A DNA stretch of 64,000 nucleotides from Pholiota molesta (lineage: Eukaryota; Basidiomycota; Agaricomycetes; Agaricales; Strophariaceae). How positions within the stretch are numbered: position 1 is the stretch's first letter; the number at the start of each line of letters is the position of its first letter. The stretch spans positions 1-64,000 of the forward strand of contig JACGCK010000163.1 of assembly GCA_014925825.1 (NCBI GenBank), written 5' to 3'. Positions 9,508-21,302 of the stretch are shown in pieces. The position numbers and the translations under genes are program-made. The notes under the pieces are model-generated. The model did no database searches. It worked only from the letters and a program-made list of their open reading frames with translations, and was not told the DNA's origin.

Positions 9508-12142
9508 GATGAATGTAGCTTGGTGTTAGACGTTGAACTTTGGCTTGAGGATAGGTTTATGTAGATTAGTTGTTCGTTCGAGAGACCTGCTACTCGAAGA
9601 TGGGGTGGAAGCTCAGCTTACAGGAACACTTGCGTTTTCGCGATCCTTTTATACTCTTTCGGTTTCCAAAAATCCTATCGGATACCTTCCGGTTTCAAGT
9701 AATGTTTCGCAATCTAATTCGTACTCAATTTCATAAATTTCAAAAGATCAGGTAAGATCAGATCATTCGGTGATTCAGTGCGAACCACGGTTGACAAATA
9801 TCTGAAGTCCGAGCGATAAGGGAGTCGTACACCAGCCCACACTCTTGAGAAACGTCTCGGATGCCGCTCTGTCATTGTAAGGAGAACCTGGTCACAAATT
9901 CAAGGACAAGCATTTGAGATACACGCATAGGCTCAGACTGGAGAGACAGCAGGTGGTGAGGAAAACCATAAGCTGATTGGAAATTGTAGCAGTCTTCACT
10001 GGTCATTATGGCCTGAGGGGTTGGCGACAATGCTCAACAAAATTTAGTCCTTACAAGGATAGTCTCGACCCAGCATCATGGGTCAAGGTCCAAATTATTT
10101 CCAATCTGCAAGGACCAAAACGTCGACCACGCGCATGGTTTCCAAATTCAAATACTGGACTACATACTTAGTAATGTTTTCTCTACCTTAACAACATTTT
10201 GAGAACCTTTTCTTACATCTTCTCTGAGTCCTGACCGTTCATTGAACGACGATCAAACAACATCATGATCGTATTAAGTATAACCTCAAGAATCTTACAA
10301 GATCTTATAGGTCCATGTGAAGCCATGGCCATGTGACCATATCATATCATTAGAGTCGCGTATGTATCATTGTATGTATTCCCCAGCGCGACATTCTGCC
10401 ATCATCTGATCAACTCTGAGTACCGCCATTGACGAGCTCTAAGTAAATCAGTGATCACTATACCGATAGGGAATATTCTGGGATTCTTATTTTCGACTGA
10501 GGCGTTCAGAGGCAACATTTACAGGAACTGACATCCACCGTACTGCCTTAAGTATCATATTCAGTTTCACGTCTTCCCTGAGTATGGCCCAGGCCACAGG
10601 ATTCAAGATGTGGTCGGGTTTCCTGCTTTTGCCTGGTTCCTTGGTAGTCTTTGTGTTCGTCAAACAAGCTATCTCTTAGTGGACGAAGAGCGCGAACCGC
10701 CCACCTTATCTGTCCGCGCTGAAGCCAAAGCCCTTCGTAGGAAACATGTTCGATTTGGAGTCCAATCACTGATCATGCTCTGAACTATCTTGAGTGGGGG
10801 AAGAGCAACTACAAAGCTATGTTATTTTTCCATTGCATTTCTTTAATACCTACTCATCTTCGTCTCCTGCAGGTACCGTTATACGCGCGAGCGTTCTTGG
10901 AATTCATATCGTGATTCTTAACTCATTCGGTGATGACGATTACTTCGTGACAGGCGAGATCATGGACGACTTCGACGACAATTTCGACGACAATTCTGTT
11001 ACATAGTACGCCGATTACTCACAAAGCGAAGAAGTGGCCTTTTGAAGTGGACTAGGATATTTAAACACACGAGTACAGCAATAATATCTTATTTTGGACG
11101 CCATGTCTATTTAAAGGAATTTTGCGAGCCCAGGACGGGCGCCAGCGCTCCCGGCACGTTTGACGAATGCCTATCGATAAGTGCATCCTTCTTTTGTAGA
11201 AGATCCCATCTCGGGAAGACCGCTACTGATGATTACTTGGCGATGATCATCAATCACTGCAGATTATCAGAAAGTTGTTTATCAAGAAGTCCCTCTTGAG
11301 TTGAGGGCGCGCCTTAGTATTATAAGTGAAGTGCTGCTTAGAAGATAAATAGAAGTTCAAAAGCTCCCTTTTTCGTTGATTGGAATAAAACGCGAGCTCT
11401 CATTCATGTCCTTTGCATGTCCTCACTTCGCATCGAAGACGGAGACGCCCGGGGAGAACGACTGAAATAGTTCAACCAGTTTAGACAGCTTGTACAAATT
11501 AAATCAGGCTCTCTTGAGACATGGCTTCTATACGAGGATCCGCAGCATGTTTCAAAGGTCCTGTAGAACAATGAATGGCAAACGAGCCATGCACGTTCAT
11601 ACATACTTCCAATATTCCGTAACAAACAACAGTGTCAGGGAGTGAGCTATATTTAGAGTAGGTTGTTCGCATCCAGTTATTTAAATACCCATGTCAGAAT
11701 TTAAATTGAGACCTAGAAGGACTAGACAGCTTGACAGTTCTAGCCAGTTTGATCTATGAAATCATGCTTCATGGTTTGGCAAGGGTGTTCCCTGGTGTTC
11801 CCTGCTGCGCCTGTAAACGTCTGCCTCAAATTAAATGTGGAAGAAACCGCGGGGTTGCTGCGGAATAATATACTAACTCAATGAATATACATCGTAATAT
11901 CGAGGGCCACATGATTGTTACATAAAATGCGGGGTGTTGGGACCTGGTGGGTGGGACGCAGTCATGGATGGGAAACAGCTTGAATGTGGCGCTGCACACA
12001 TTCCCACGCCTGCTAGCAAGATCATCTGCTGGAGCTTGCCCTGGAGCGTATAAATTGAACCGAAGTCGAACGACAGCATCGTCAGTTTCATTCTTCTGTA
12101 CACTACCATCCACCTTTCACGATTCCCGAAACCGACACCAAA
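9508..12142. other. Intergenic, possible P450 scrap
   Basis: No intact gene is visible in 2.6 kb. Around 10,874-10,925 (+), directly after a CTCCTGCAG acceptor-like site, the phrase GTVIRASVLGIHIVILNSF resembles the second strand region of fungal cytochrome P450s. Nothing downstream supports a full gene, so this is at most a relic exon. Confidence 0.35.
12049..12055 (+). promoter_or_regulatory. TATA box of CFEM gene
   Basis: TATAAAT lies 94 bp upstream of the ATG, followed by a CA-rich leader ending ACACCAAA before the ATG. Confidence 0.5.
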
Positions 12143-12842
12143 ATGTTCTCCAAAGTCCTCTTTACTCTCGCCGCTTTCGCCGTCGCCGCCACAGCCCAGG
12201 GCACTACCTCCTCCATTGCGGCGACGACTTCCACGAGCACTACGTCCTCCACTGCAGCCAACGCGACGTCCTCCGCGCTTGCAGGAATCAGCCAGTGTGT
12301 CCTCGCCTGCGTGATCCCCGCTGCGAGCACGAACGGATGCTCTTTGTACGTTCAACGCTTTCATTCTGTATTTCCTCTACCGTTCGCTGACTTCATTCGT
12401 TGTTGGTGAACAGCACTGATGCCTCGTGTGTCTGCGCCTCGGCCCAGTTCCAGGCAGATGCAACTGCGTGCCTCACAGCACACTGCACCTCTGCCGATCT
12501 CGCCGCCGCCCAAGCATTGCAGGCAAGCCAATGCACCGCCGGTCCGTATGTTTCTCGATCGGTTGAATCAGGTCGCTTATTTTTGGGTTCTCCTTAGCTG
12601 GTATTTCCGCCACTGGTTCGGCCACCACGACGCACTCCATCCCGTTCAGTACCGCTGCGAGCAATAGCACTGCGACCGGCTCTGGCACTGGCACTGGGGC
12701 CGCTGCCACGGCTACCAAGCCTGCTGGATCGAGCACCGGTGCGTCCACTGCGCCGACGACGAGCAAAACCAGCGGGGCGAACGAAATTGTTGCCAATTTC
12801 GCGTTCATTGGGGCAGCGATTGCTGGCCTGCTCGCTCTTTGA
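12143..12842 (+). CDS. CFEM-domain GPI-anchored surface protein, 191 aa
   Basis: Three exons (12143-12345, 12414-12541, 12598-12842) sum to 192 codons. A signal peptide (MFSKVLFTLAAFAVAATAQ) is followed by a short Ser/Thr spacer and one CFEM domain at about residues 45-110. All eight family cysteines are there in the expected order: QCVLAC, NGC, SCVC, TAC, AHC and SQC. The 80-residue tail is Ser/Thr/Gly/Ala-rich and likely heavily glycosylated. It ends in a hydrophobic segment (AFIGAAIAGLLAL) after a small-residue stretch, as expected for GPI attachment. CFEM proteins sit in the cell wall or membrane, and some bind heme or take part in host interaction; which applies here cannot be read from sequence. 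Confidence 0.9.
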
Positions 12843-13769
12843 GGGCCCAAAATTCGGATGTGATGTTTGTATACGATTGTGAAGAGAACTAATGTTTTGT
12901 GATGTTTTGTGATACCCTACGTACTGATTCTACGGCCTCATGATATCATGTCTGCGTTCATACATACTTTGGTTGGTGTCGTGGGTGTCGTTCGCGAGAG
13001 ACTGCTAAAATTCATTGTCTTCGAACAACGTGCGTCTCGTATAAGAACCATTTATACGACAAAAGCAAACCTTTCTGATGGGGTCAATTTTTGTGACGTA
13101 CCTCCAATTTCCGGATTCGTTGATATTCATTCCGCACCAGTTCCTTTTGGAATGGAAACGGAATTCAAAATCAAAATCAAAATCGGTGTGCCTGTCGTTC
13201 GATCTTATTGTCCCTTTCAGACACAGTACGTGCTGCGGGGTCAAAATCTGTCGAAAGGCGACGATATCCTGAATCTGAATCATAAAAGGTTTCTTATGTA
13301 GCTACGTTGTTGGATCTTGAGACTGTCAAGACTCAAGACAACAACTTCGAGCTTTGCACTATCTATTGAAACTTGGTAAAGCATTCACCTGCACTGAGAC
13401 TCGAAAAGCTATTACGCCCCACCCCCTTACAACCAACTCCCACACCACTTGTTGCGCTCAGGCGAGCGCAAATAATCATATTCGTCAACAGCGGATGCTT
13501 AATTCAGCGTACTAAGTATGGTCATTCACAAAGCTCGATTTCTCATGACCCTCCCAAACGCGCGGTCTTTCCCTGCCGCACGCTCATCTAGTACTAGTAT
13601 ATAGAGAGACCCCGGCGTTGGTGTGAAAGAGTCCACAGCGATTTTTTAATTCCAGTTTATGTTTGAATATTTATGTGAAGTAGAAATCAATAAGGCGATT
13701 GCGATTCTCGTTGTTATTGGTTGCGTTGAGGCGCGTCTTGGGCGCGTCGCGCGTTCACCGCGCTCATGA
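12843..13769. other. Intergenic, no gene seen
   Basis: The stretch between the CFEM gene and the truncated LINE has no supported coding frame. A TCAAAATCAAAATC microrepeat occurs near 13,169. Confidence 0.5.
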
Positions 13770-14920
13770 ATCGATTATGTCGCTACACAATCTCCCTCCA
13801 CAGAACAGTCAACACTGTGGGTGAAGCTCCGGGAAAAAGGTGCTGGAGGTAAAATGTTTGACTGGCTTCGAATGCTATACAGATGTATGAGCTATGTTGT
13901 TCAGCACAATGGTAAAATGTCCGAGACGTTCCAATCACTAATTGGCATTCTAATCGGTGATTCTGCATCCCCTACACTATGGAATTTCTATTTTGCAAAT
14001 TTTGTACTGCCATGTGATCCCGATGACATACCCATATGCGACATTATGCTGGGCAATATGGAACAAGCTGATGACATGCTTCTATTATCTATGGCCAGTC
14101 AAGCACTTCAACGCAAAATGGATGCACTCTATAAATGGTGCAGAAAGAACTTTATGGTTCTCAATGCTACAAAATCTTACATTATGGTGTTTGGACCTAC
14201 CCCAAAAGACCTCCCCAAATTCAAGCTTGGAAATGATGAAATCAGCATAGTACAAGAGCATACCTATGTTGGGGTTACGTTCAAATCATCTCTCGGGAAT
14301 ATATTCAAAACCCACTATGAAATTAAAGCCAGCAAAGCACGACAGATTGGTGGTCTAATCTTCGGGATGGAATCTAGTATTGGGTTGCTTCCACCAGAAG
14401 AAGGTATAGCACTGTACACGGCCCTGCTCGACCCTCACCTTACACATGGAGCAGAAATAAGCCCAGATGTCAACAAAAGCAATCTTGCCCAACTGCAAGA
14501 AATACAGCATGGGTTTATACGCCGTCTACTAGGCTTGCCAAAAAATTCCTCAATTGTTGTGCTCTTTACTGAGACTGGACTGGCACCACTAAAGTTTCGA
14601 AGACTGCTGGCAACCTTGGGATACTTGAAGTATCTGGCAGAATTACCAGCAGAACGTCTAGCTCACAAAGCACTCCAAGACTCCATATATCTTGACATAA
14701 ATGGCCACCAATCCTGGATCACAGACATACGTAAGGTCATAGAAAGCATGGAGCTTGGCATTGACTTCCCTGACCTCTCAGAAATTAAGTCTGACACTGT
14801 CACAACATTGATAAGGTCTATTAGGGATGCAATGAAAACTCAAATTCAACAAGAGCTAGAAAATACTTCGAAACTGTATTTACTTCATGGCAGATTGGAA
14901 CAATGTCCTGAAGGCAACAT
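13770..14920 (+). mobile_element. 5'-truncated LINE reverse transcriptase, left part
   Basis: The open frame runs from a stop at 13767 to the insertion point at 14920. It encodes the RT fingers/palm to thumb of a non-LTR retrotransposon common in Agaricomycetes: GDSASPTLWNFYFANF, then EQADDMLLLS (motif C, QADD in place of YADD), KTKSYIMVFG-like and YVGVTFKSS blocks. The motif A region near the start reads YVATQSPS and lacks the catalytic Asp, so this copy is dead. Reading normally continues 14 codons further into the inserted element before hitting TGA. The missing C-terminal part lies at 27813-28308. The two parts add to 1647 nt, exactly 549 codons. Confidence 0.85.
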
Positions 14921-14933
14921 CAGGAACAAGTGA
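14921..14933 (+). repeat. Left terminal inverted repeat
   Basis: CAGGAACAAGTGA, the exact reverse complement of 27798-27810. Identity stops after 13 bp. Confidence 0.8.
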
Positions 14934-15242
14934 CATGGTTATGTAGACCTAGGTAGACCGAGTAGCCATGATAGACATGTAGACATGTCCCCTTTCTGAT
15001 AGTCTCCGTAGAACTGTACTTCTACTCAGTAGTCTTATGAAGAAACTCCCTTTGTCTACGTAGTCCGCAGTAGAATGCCATTGTCTTTCAATAGTGTCTG
15101 TAGCACCCAATAAATCTTAACTATCAGTACTACTGGGACTATCACATCTACCAATCCTATCCAATTTCATCTCACATACTTAGTTCAGACGAAATGAGCA
15201 CACAAAATCAAATATCATTCATTGTCAACCACCAGGCTAGTA

Positions 15243-17325
15243 CTAATCCTCGGCCTCACTATCCGTTTCACCCGTTCGGCCCTCCAAAGCCCTACGTGCA
15301 CGCTCTCGAGCCTCACCAACTAAAGCCTGTCTTGCTGTTGAGATGTCGACGACTCCTGCGTTACGACTGAAATGTTTATCGTTAATACAACGTTATAGAT
15401 AGTAATTCATCCACTTACCTCGCACGCGTGAACACCTTGGTTCGAATCCCAGTAACCGCGGTCACGTTGAGCTGTTGCCATTCCTCCAAATCCTTCCTAT
15501 ATACCTTGTGTCTTTCAATCACGCCGCTTTCCCATAACTTCGCCTTCACAAACCGGCCGGTACACCATTCGTCGATACAAAAATCAAGCTAACATGGTCA
15601 TTGAACAAGGATCAGCATATTGATATAAACCGAGAGATGAAAAACATACAATGGTCATTACGAGTGCGAAAGTCTCGAGTGGAATGGGGTTGAATAATGC
15701 ATGGAAGATTACCCCATGGGCCTTTAGGTCCTCAAACCAGACGGCTTCGATGACAGTTGAGATAATCTTTGCCTCAGCGTACCCTGTCATTTCTTCCATG
15801 TTCTGGTAGAATAGTTATCAGTAACTATATCGCACGACAATGAAAAGCATACCTTGTAGTGGAAGATGGGCCCGGTTGAGTCCCCGGCGGGCTTGAGCTT
15901 TTGAGCAAGCTGTTGGTTGGCGGCGACAATCGCGGCACTGCTGCCCTTCTTGAAGCCGAGGATACTGACGAGCAACGGGCGCATCAGCGTCAACGCATAG
16001 CCACGGATGCGAGATCCCCGCTGGCGAATCTAAATGAACATCGTCAGATACAATTCAAGCGCTGTGATGGTACTTACCAATGAACTGATGGGGTCCGTCA
16101 TCGAATAATGTTCCTCAGAATCGTTGGTTGTGTTCTTCCATACCTTGACTGCCCATTTATGGCGCAGGGCGGTGTCAGGGAAGCTGTTTTTAGTACTCAC
16201 CAAGGCTTCATACTCGAAGGCAGCCCGGATTATAAGTGCTTGAACGATGTCTTCATAGTCGGCGGCCTTGGGCTTCTTCGGGTTGACAACAACACCATCG
16301 CGGAAAGCTGGGGTCTTGAGTTCACTTGCAGGCGAAGGTGCCTTCCCGGTGGTGTTGGGGGTGTCATGCCAGAGCTCAGAAGACGAAGTACGTACTGGCC
16401 TAGTGCTGGCGGCGGGACCGCGAGGAGCCGGCGCTACGGCAGCCGGCGCGATTGTGCGAGGGACGACCCGATCGGGTTCTTCAGGATTGAGTTCATTGGC
16501 ATCGTCGAGCCAGTGCCCGGGCGACGACGACTCAGCCGCTATAATTCACAATGTAAGAGAAACGACTGATTTATCAGACACAAAGATATACCTGGGAAGA
16601 GCCTTTGAGGCTGGATGGATGCCTCCACTCCTTCTTGTGGCCCAGGCATATCACCTTCCCATTCATCCGGGTGGTCATAGGAAGACGAGGGCGCCAGGCT
16701 TTTATAAGCTCGGGACGACACGGGGGCAATCACGGGCGTAGGTGTACTGGCAGCTGCAGCGCCGACACGACGGAAGACCACCTGCTTGGTGGGCAAGTTG
16801 GGGGCCTGGCTGACGGTCAACGCGCGAACCTACAATGATAGATGAAAATGTTGATCGATTGATGGAATAGGACAAGCAAAATTTTACCGCGCTCGAAAAA
16901 CCACTGCCAGGAGGAGGAGGGTCAGCCTCATCCTCGCTCTCAATGTCATCATCAGGCTCGGCCACCTTTGAGGCAGCTGATGCTTGTGCTTGAGCTGTGG
17001 TAAACATCACAGTGAGCGCGAGATTACATAACAGAAAACGAACCCACCTTTTATCTTGGCCACTTTTTTCAAGCGTTTTTTGAGATCTTTTTGAGCCCGA
17101 TCAAGGCGACGCTGTTCTGCCTCAAGATCTTCCTCGGCTAGGGAAGCAGTGAATCAGAGGCTATCACGAGGAGCACAAAGGACACATACCAGCCTGGGCT
17201 TTTTTTGCAGAGGGACCACGAGAGCGCTTTGAACGAGATTGAGATTCTGTCGTCTGTGGCAGTTGATTCTCATCTTCTTCTTGAGATGATTCCTCCTCAG
17301 ACTCAATTCTGCGTTTGTTAGCCAT
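15243..17325 (-). CDS. DUF6532 protein, transposon cargo, 551 aa
   Basis: Nine exons: 17325-17190, 17137-17048, 16994-16888, 16829-16592, 16538-16078, 16029-15853, 15802-15650, 15588-15419 and 15366-15243. They total exactly 552 codons. The N-terminal third is acidic and basic low-complexity sequence (ESEEESSQEEDENQ, a SKRSRGPSAKKAQ basic patch, and a Lys/Arg/Glu coiled coil), suggesting a nuclear protein. Residues from about 290 form the conserved globular part: ADYEDIVQALIIRAAFEYEA, then ISSLIRQRGSRIRGYAL and TGRFVKAKLWESGVIERHK. This is the DUF6532 domain, abundant in transposon-rich parts of mushroom genomes; its biochemical role is unknown. Its start faces the transposase start across about 230 bp, so the two probably share a promoter. 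Confidence 0.8.
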
Positions 17326-17374
17326 AGCAGATGCAGCGAGCAAGATAGAGCAAGATGGAATGAGGAAGATAAGG

Positions 17375-17466
17375 AAAAAAGTTCTGTTGATACACCGCAG
17401 ATGCTGACAAATCATACCTCGAAAAAGTTCTGTTGATACGCCACAGACGCTGACAAATCATACCTC
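17375..17466 (+). repeat. 46-bp direct repeat in shared promoter
   Basis: Two copies, period 46 bp, of a unit containing AAAAAGTTCTGTTGATAC and GCTGACAAATCATACCTC lie head to tail. They sit between the divergent DUF6532 and transposase starts. The copies differ at only a few positions. Confidence 0.8.
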
Positions 17467-17552
17467 GGCGACTACCGAGGGCTCGCGCACTCCCTGTGAT
17501 GAGATTCAGAGATCACAAAGAAATTCTACATTAATTCATTACGCACCTCGCC

Positions 17553-20500
17553 ATGGATCATAAATGTCCATACTGTAGTGTCCGGAAGGGCACCCCGTCA
17601 GGGTTACATCTCCACATTTTGCAAGCCAAACGCTGCCGAGCCAAGATGGAAGCGGCCTGTCAGATGGAGGCCGACACGGCGGAACAGGCTTCTGGGCATG
17701 GTCTCGCCGACGAAGTCCCTTCGCCCACTGCGGAAGAAGAAGATCACACGATGAGTGATCTTAATTTTGTTGATATGGATGTCGACCTACCTGCTACCGA
17801 TTTCCGGCCCAGTACAACCCAGGCGAGCAACAGTGCCCCCGCCGAGGGAGTTCAACCCCACGGAACACCCATGGAACACCCCAGGAAGAACGACGAAGAG
17901 CGATTTGTGCAGGATTTCACCCCAGCGGCTGGTGTTACCAAAGGTGCAGCCCCTACACGATTTGAGAATGAGCGGGCAGACCAGGACCGAACCGATCAAC
18001 CTCCTTGGGCACCGTTTGAGACGAAAAAAGAGTGGGAGCTTGCGCGTTGGCTCATGATCTGCGGTGTCAGTCAAGCCAAAATAAACGAATTCCTGAAGCT
18101 GGAAATTGTGAGTGGCAACCGTCTTCCGAGAGATGATCCTATGTCTTACCGAAGTGCAGATACGCGAAGACCTAAACCCCTCCAGCGCGGGGCACTTCAA
18201 GACGGAGGAAGTGGAATTATGGCATCGGAATCCCCTGGAGTGTATCGTCGAGCTATTCAGTAATCCGAAATTCAAAGGAAAGCAGGCGTACGCACCTATT
18301 CGTGTGTTTAAAAATGCAGATGGTACCAATCGCGAATATTCTGAAATGTGGACGTCAAATTGGTGGTGGGAAATTCAGGTATGTAAAATACAATTACGCA
18401 CCTCATTGTACACCTTCTCATCCATTGTTGCCAGGAACTCCTTGAGGACGGTGCTACTGTGTGCCCTGTAATCCTGTCATCAGACAAAACACATTTAACA
18501 CGATTCAGTGGCGACAAAATGGCATGGCCGGTCTACCTTAGCATCGGAAACATCCAGAAAGCTACCCGCCGTCAGACGACAGAACGAGCTATGGTGCTTA
18601 TCGGCTATATCCCTGTCACGAAGCTGGAGTGCTTCACAAAGAGCCAGCGCTCTACACAACTCTATCAGCTCTTTCACGATTGCATGAACTGCCTACTCAA
18701 ACCTTTGGAAGCCGCTGGGTGCACTGGTGTCGATATGGTCTGCGCCGACGGTTTTATCCGTCGAATCTTCCCAATACTTGCTGCTTATATTGCCGATTAC
18801 CCGGAGCAATGCCTCGTATGCTGCTGCAAAGAAAACACATGCCCTGAGTGTGCTGTCGAAGGTCACAAACGGGGAGAATACCTTGTTCATGCGATGTTAC
18901 GCGATGTCCAAGCCACGCTCGCTGTGCTCGATGCGAAGGCCGCAGGGCTCGCGCCACCAGAGTTTGTCGACCAGAATCTTCGCCTCGTGAACCCCTTCTG
19001 GCGCGATCTCCCACATTGCGACATTTTTTCCTGTATGACTCCGGACCTTCTCCATCAACTTCACAAGGGCGTCTTTCATGATCATATCGTCAGTTGGGCG
19101 TCAGAGGCTATGAAAGGGCAGCAAGAAGAAGTAGACGAACGATTTCAGGCAATGTCCCTCCATCCCACGTTGAGGCATTTCAAGAAGGGAATATCGTTGA
19201 CCTCACAATGGACCGGAACCGAGCACAAGAATATGGAGAAAGTTTTTCTGGGTGTCTTGGCCGGCGCGACCGATCCTCAGGTCATCTTAGCGGTGCGAGG
19301 GATCCTCGATTTCATATACTATGCGCATTTCGAAACGCACAGCGATGAATCCCTCGCTAAGCTTGACGCCGCCTGGTTCGCATTCCATCAGAACAAAGAA
19401 GTTTTCGAGCGCCTAGAGATAAGAGAGCATTTCAATATTAGCAAGGTTCACAATATTAAGCATTACCCAGACTCGATACGCTCTCGAGGGACGGCCGATG
19501 GCTTCAATACCGAAGGTACGGAGCGCCTCCATATCGATCTGGCGAAGATGGGTTATCAGGCTGGCAACAAAAAGGACTATGTCTCACAGATGACCGTCTG
19601 GCTTGGGCGGCAGGAAGCAGTTCACCAGCGGGCGTTGTATCTTCAATGGGCGGTTCCGGGGTATACTGCTGCGCTTGTCCACGATGATGAGGCTACAGGA
19701 GAGCCAGACGATGAAGGTAACGGCGGTGGGATTTTGGAGGAGATGGGAGTTGATAACGAAGAAGTCGTGAGAGAAGTTGAACAAACGAAGGTGGTTTACC
19801 ACGTTGCGAAGAAGCCGGCTATCACGGGCCTCTCTGCGAACGCTATCGCCGCCGACTTCGACGCACCCGATTTCCTCGTCCACTTCGAAGCTTTCCTGGC
19901 CAAATATCTCCCCAGCACCATCATCCCAGTCTCCACTGATACCACATTCGCTCTCTACAAGCGCCTGGTCCTCTTTCTGCCGGGTCTTCCTGAAGTAGGA
20001 TCAGGCCAACCGATCTCAGACGTCTTATACGCGACCCAGGCCGAGACCGCGTTATCACAGCCAAAGGGATCAAGCGTGCCGTCGCAGCCCGCAGAAGCAC
20101 GGTTCTCATTCGTGTCAAGCCGCCCGGCGAAGGAGAAGCCCCTCTTGACGGTAAGAAAACCTTGCTTTAGCTTGCTAAATCAGTACTGACTCCGACTTAC
20201 TATCCTCGCACAGAGTTCTGCGCTGCCGACGTAAAGGTGATTTTTAGACTCCCTGAAGAATTCGGCAATTTTTCATGCCCACTCGCGTATGTATCGTGGT
20301 ATACCGCTTTTCAGACGCTGCCGGTAGATGGGTTAGCGATGTACAAAATCTCGCGGTCGACTCGTGCCCACCGCCGTCGTGTTTCCATCATCCCTGTGAC
20401 GGACATAGTGCGGTCCTGTCATTTAATCCCAGGTTTTGGGGGTGCGAGGGCACATGCTCTAGGGTGGACGGCAGACACTGTCTTGACCGAGGCACCGTAT

Positions 20501-20659
20501 TTTTATCTTAATCCTTACCTACGCCACCACGATTTCGTGTGGCTCCGTTATGCCATAGATCTTTACCAAGACGAGTTGGCTAAAAAAGCGCGAGAGGTGG
20601 AGGCCGCAAGGGCACGAGGAATCCGGCCTCGCAGACCGTATGTAGTTGGACGTGGATAG
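17553..20659 (+). CDS. Plavaka-type transposase, 977 aa
   Basis: Four exons (17553-18107, 18160-18378, 18435-20150, 20216-20659) total 978 codons with no internal stop, so the gene may be functional. It opens with a zinc-finger-like CPYCSVRKGTPSGLHLHILQ, then a long acidic linker. The catalytic region is strongly Plavaka-like: PVILSSDKTHLTRFSGDKMA, IGYIPVTKLECF, VCADGFIRRIFPILAAYIAD, CCKENTCPEC, HCDIFSCMTPDLLHQLHKG, HPTLRHFKKGISL and SRGTADGFNTEGTERLHID. The Asp in SSDKT and those in the HCD/TPD segment are candidates for the RNase-H-like catalytic acids. The last exon joins at an unusual ACAGAG acceptor. An AATAAA signal follows the stop by about 8 bp. It would cut and paste the surrounding element. 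Confidence 0.88.
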
Positions 20660-20699
20660 ATATGCAATAAAAATTATGTTTACGACATAAGCGCCTATC

Positions 20700-21197
20700 C
20701 TACTGTTTGACGATATCCTCTATTGTGGCGAGCCTGGCCTGCGTTTCGGAGAGCTCCTCCCGGGTGCTGATGAGATCCCTCTCGAGCTCGGTGTTGGAGC
20801 AAGAGAGCGCGTCATGGATCTCCTCGATCTGCTCCAACGCGTCCGACACATGCGCCATCTTCCGGAGAAAGGCTTCGTTCGAGGCCCGGGGGTCATCGCG
20901 GGGCCGCTTGCTGGCGGGGATCTTGCTCTCGAGGTCCTTGTAGGCGGCCTGGAGATCCTCGTACTTATCCTTGGCAGAGGACAAATCCATCATCGCCACC
21001 GTCATCTGCCATCGGAAGGTTTGAGTCTGGGCCGCGGCCGCCGCAACCGAGGCCTCGAGCATGGCTTGGTTGTAGAAGGAGGACATCGGCGCAAGCCCGC
21101 CGGTAGTGGGGACATCAACCGCCACAGGGATCGGACCAGGGGGAGCTGGGGATGAGCAGAACCGGGCGCGCTTGTCGAATCGGATCGCAGGAGCCAA
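20700..21197 (-). CDS. Coiled-coil protein, transposon cargo, N-terminus unresolved
   Basis: The C-terminal ~165 residues are open. A region beginning MSSFYNQAMLEASVAAAAAQ (first ATG, at 21086) leads into a long heptad-rich stretch including KDKYEDLQAAYKDLESKI, a basic KRPRDDPR patch and LEQIEEIHDALSCSNTELER, ending EDIVKQ. Upstream of 21197 the frame is closed, and coding-looking phrases (SQDWLDNELDWLL) lie in another frame, so at least one exon is missing from this call. The gene converges on the transposase with only 40 bp between stops. No known family; coiled-coil accessory genes of this kind often accompany large fungal CMC elements. Confidence 0.5.
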   Translation of the reverse strand: MAPAIRFDKRARFCSSPAPPGPIPVAVDVPTTGGLAPMSSFYNQAMLEASVAAAAAQTQTFRWQMTVAMMDLSSAKDKYEDLQAAYKDLESKIPASKRPRDDPRASNEAFLRKMAHVSDALEQIEEIHDALSCSNTELERDLISTREELSETQARLATIEDIVKQ

Positions 21198-21302
21198 TCG
21201 AGCTCGTTATCGAGCCAGTCTTGCGAATTCGTGTTCGGATCTAGCGCCCCGCCCTCTCGCAGCCTTGTCTGTTAAATTTCTACATGAAATCAGGTTAGTT
21301 AG

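Noticed and set aside
15420..15450. GGTTCGAATCCCAG, a tRNA B-box look-alike
   Set aside because: It lies inside exon 8 of the DUF6532 gene on the opposite strand, with no A box or cloverleaf nearby.
16108..16741. Plus-strand frames of about 150 codons
   Set aside because: Antisense to well-supported DUF6532 exons.
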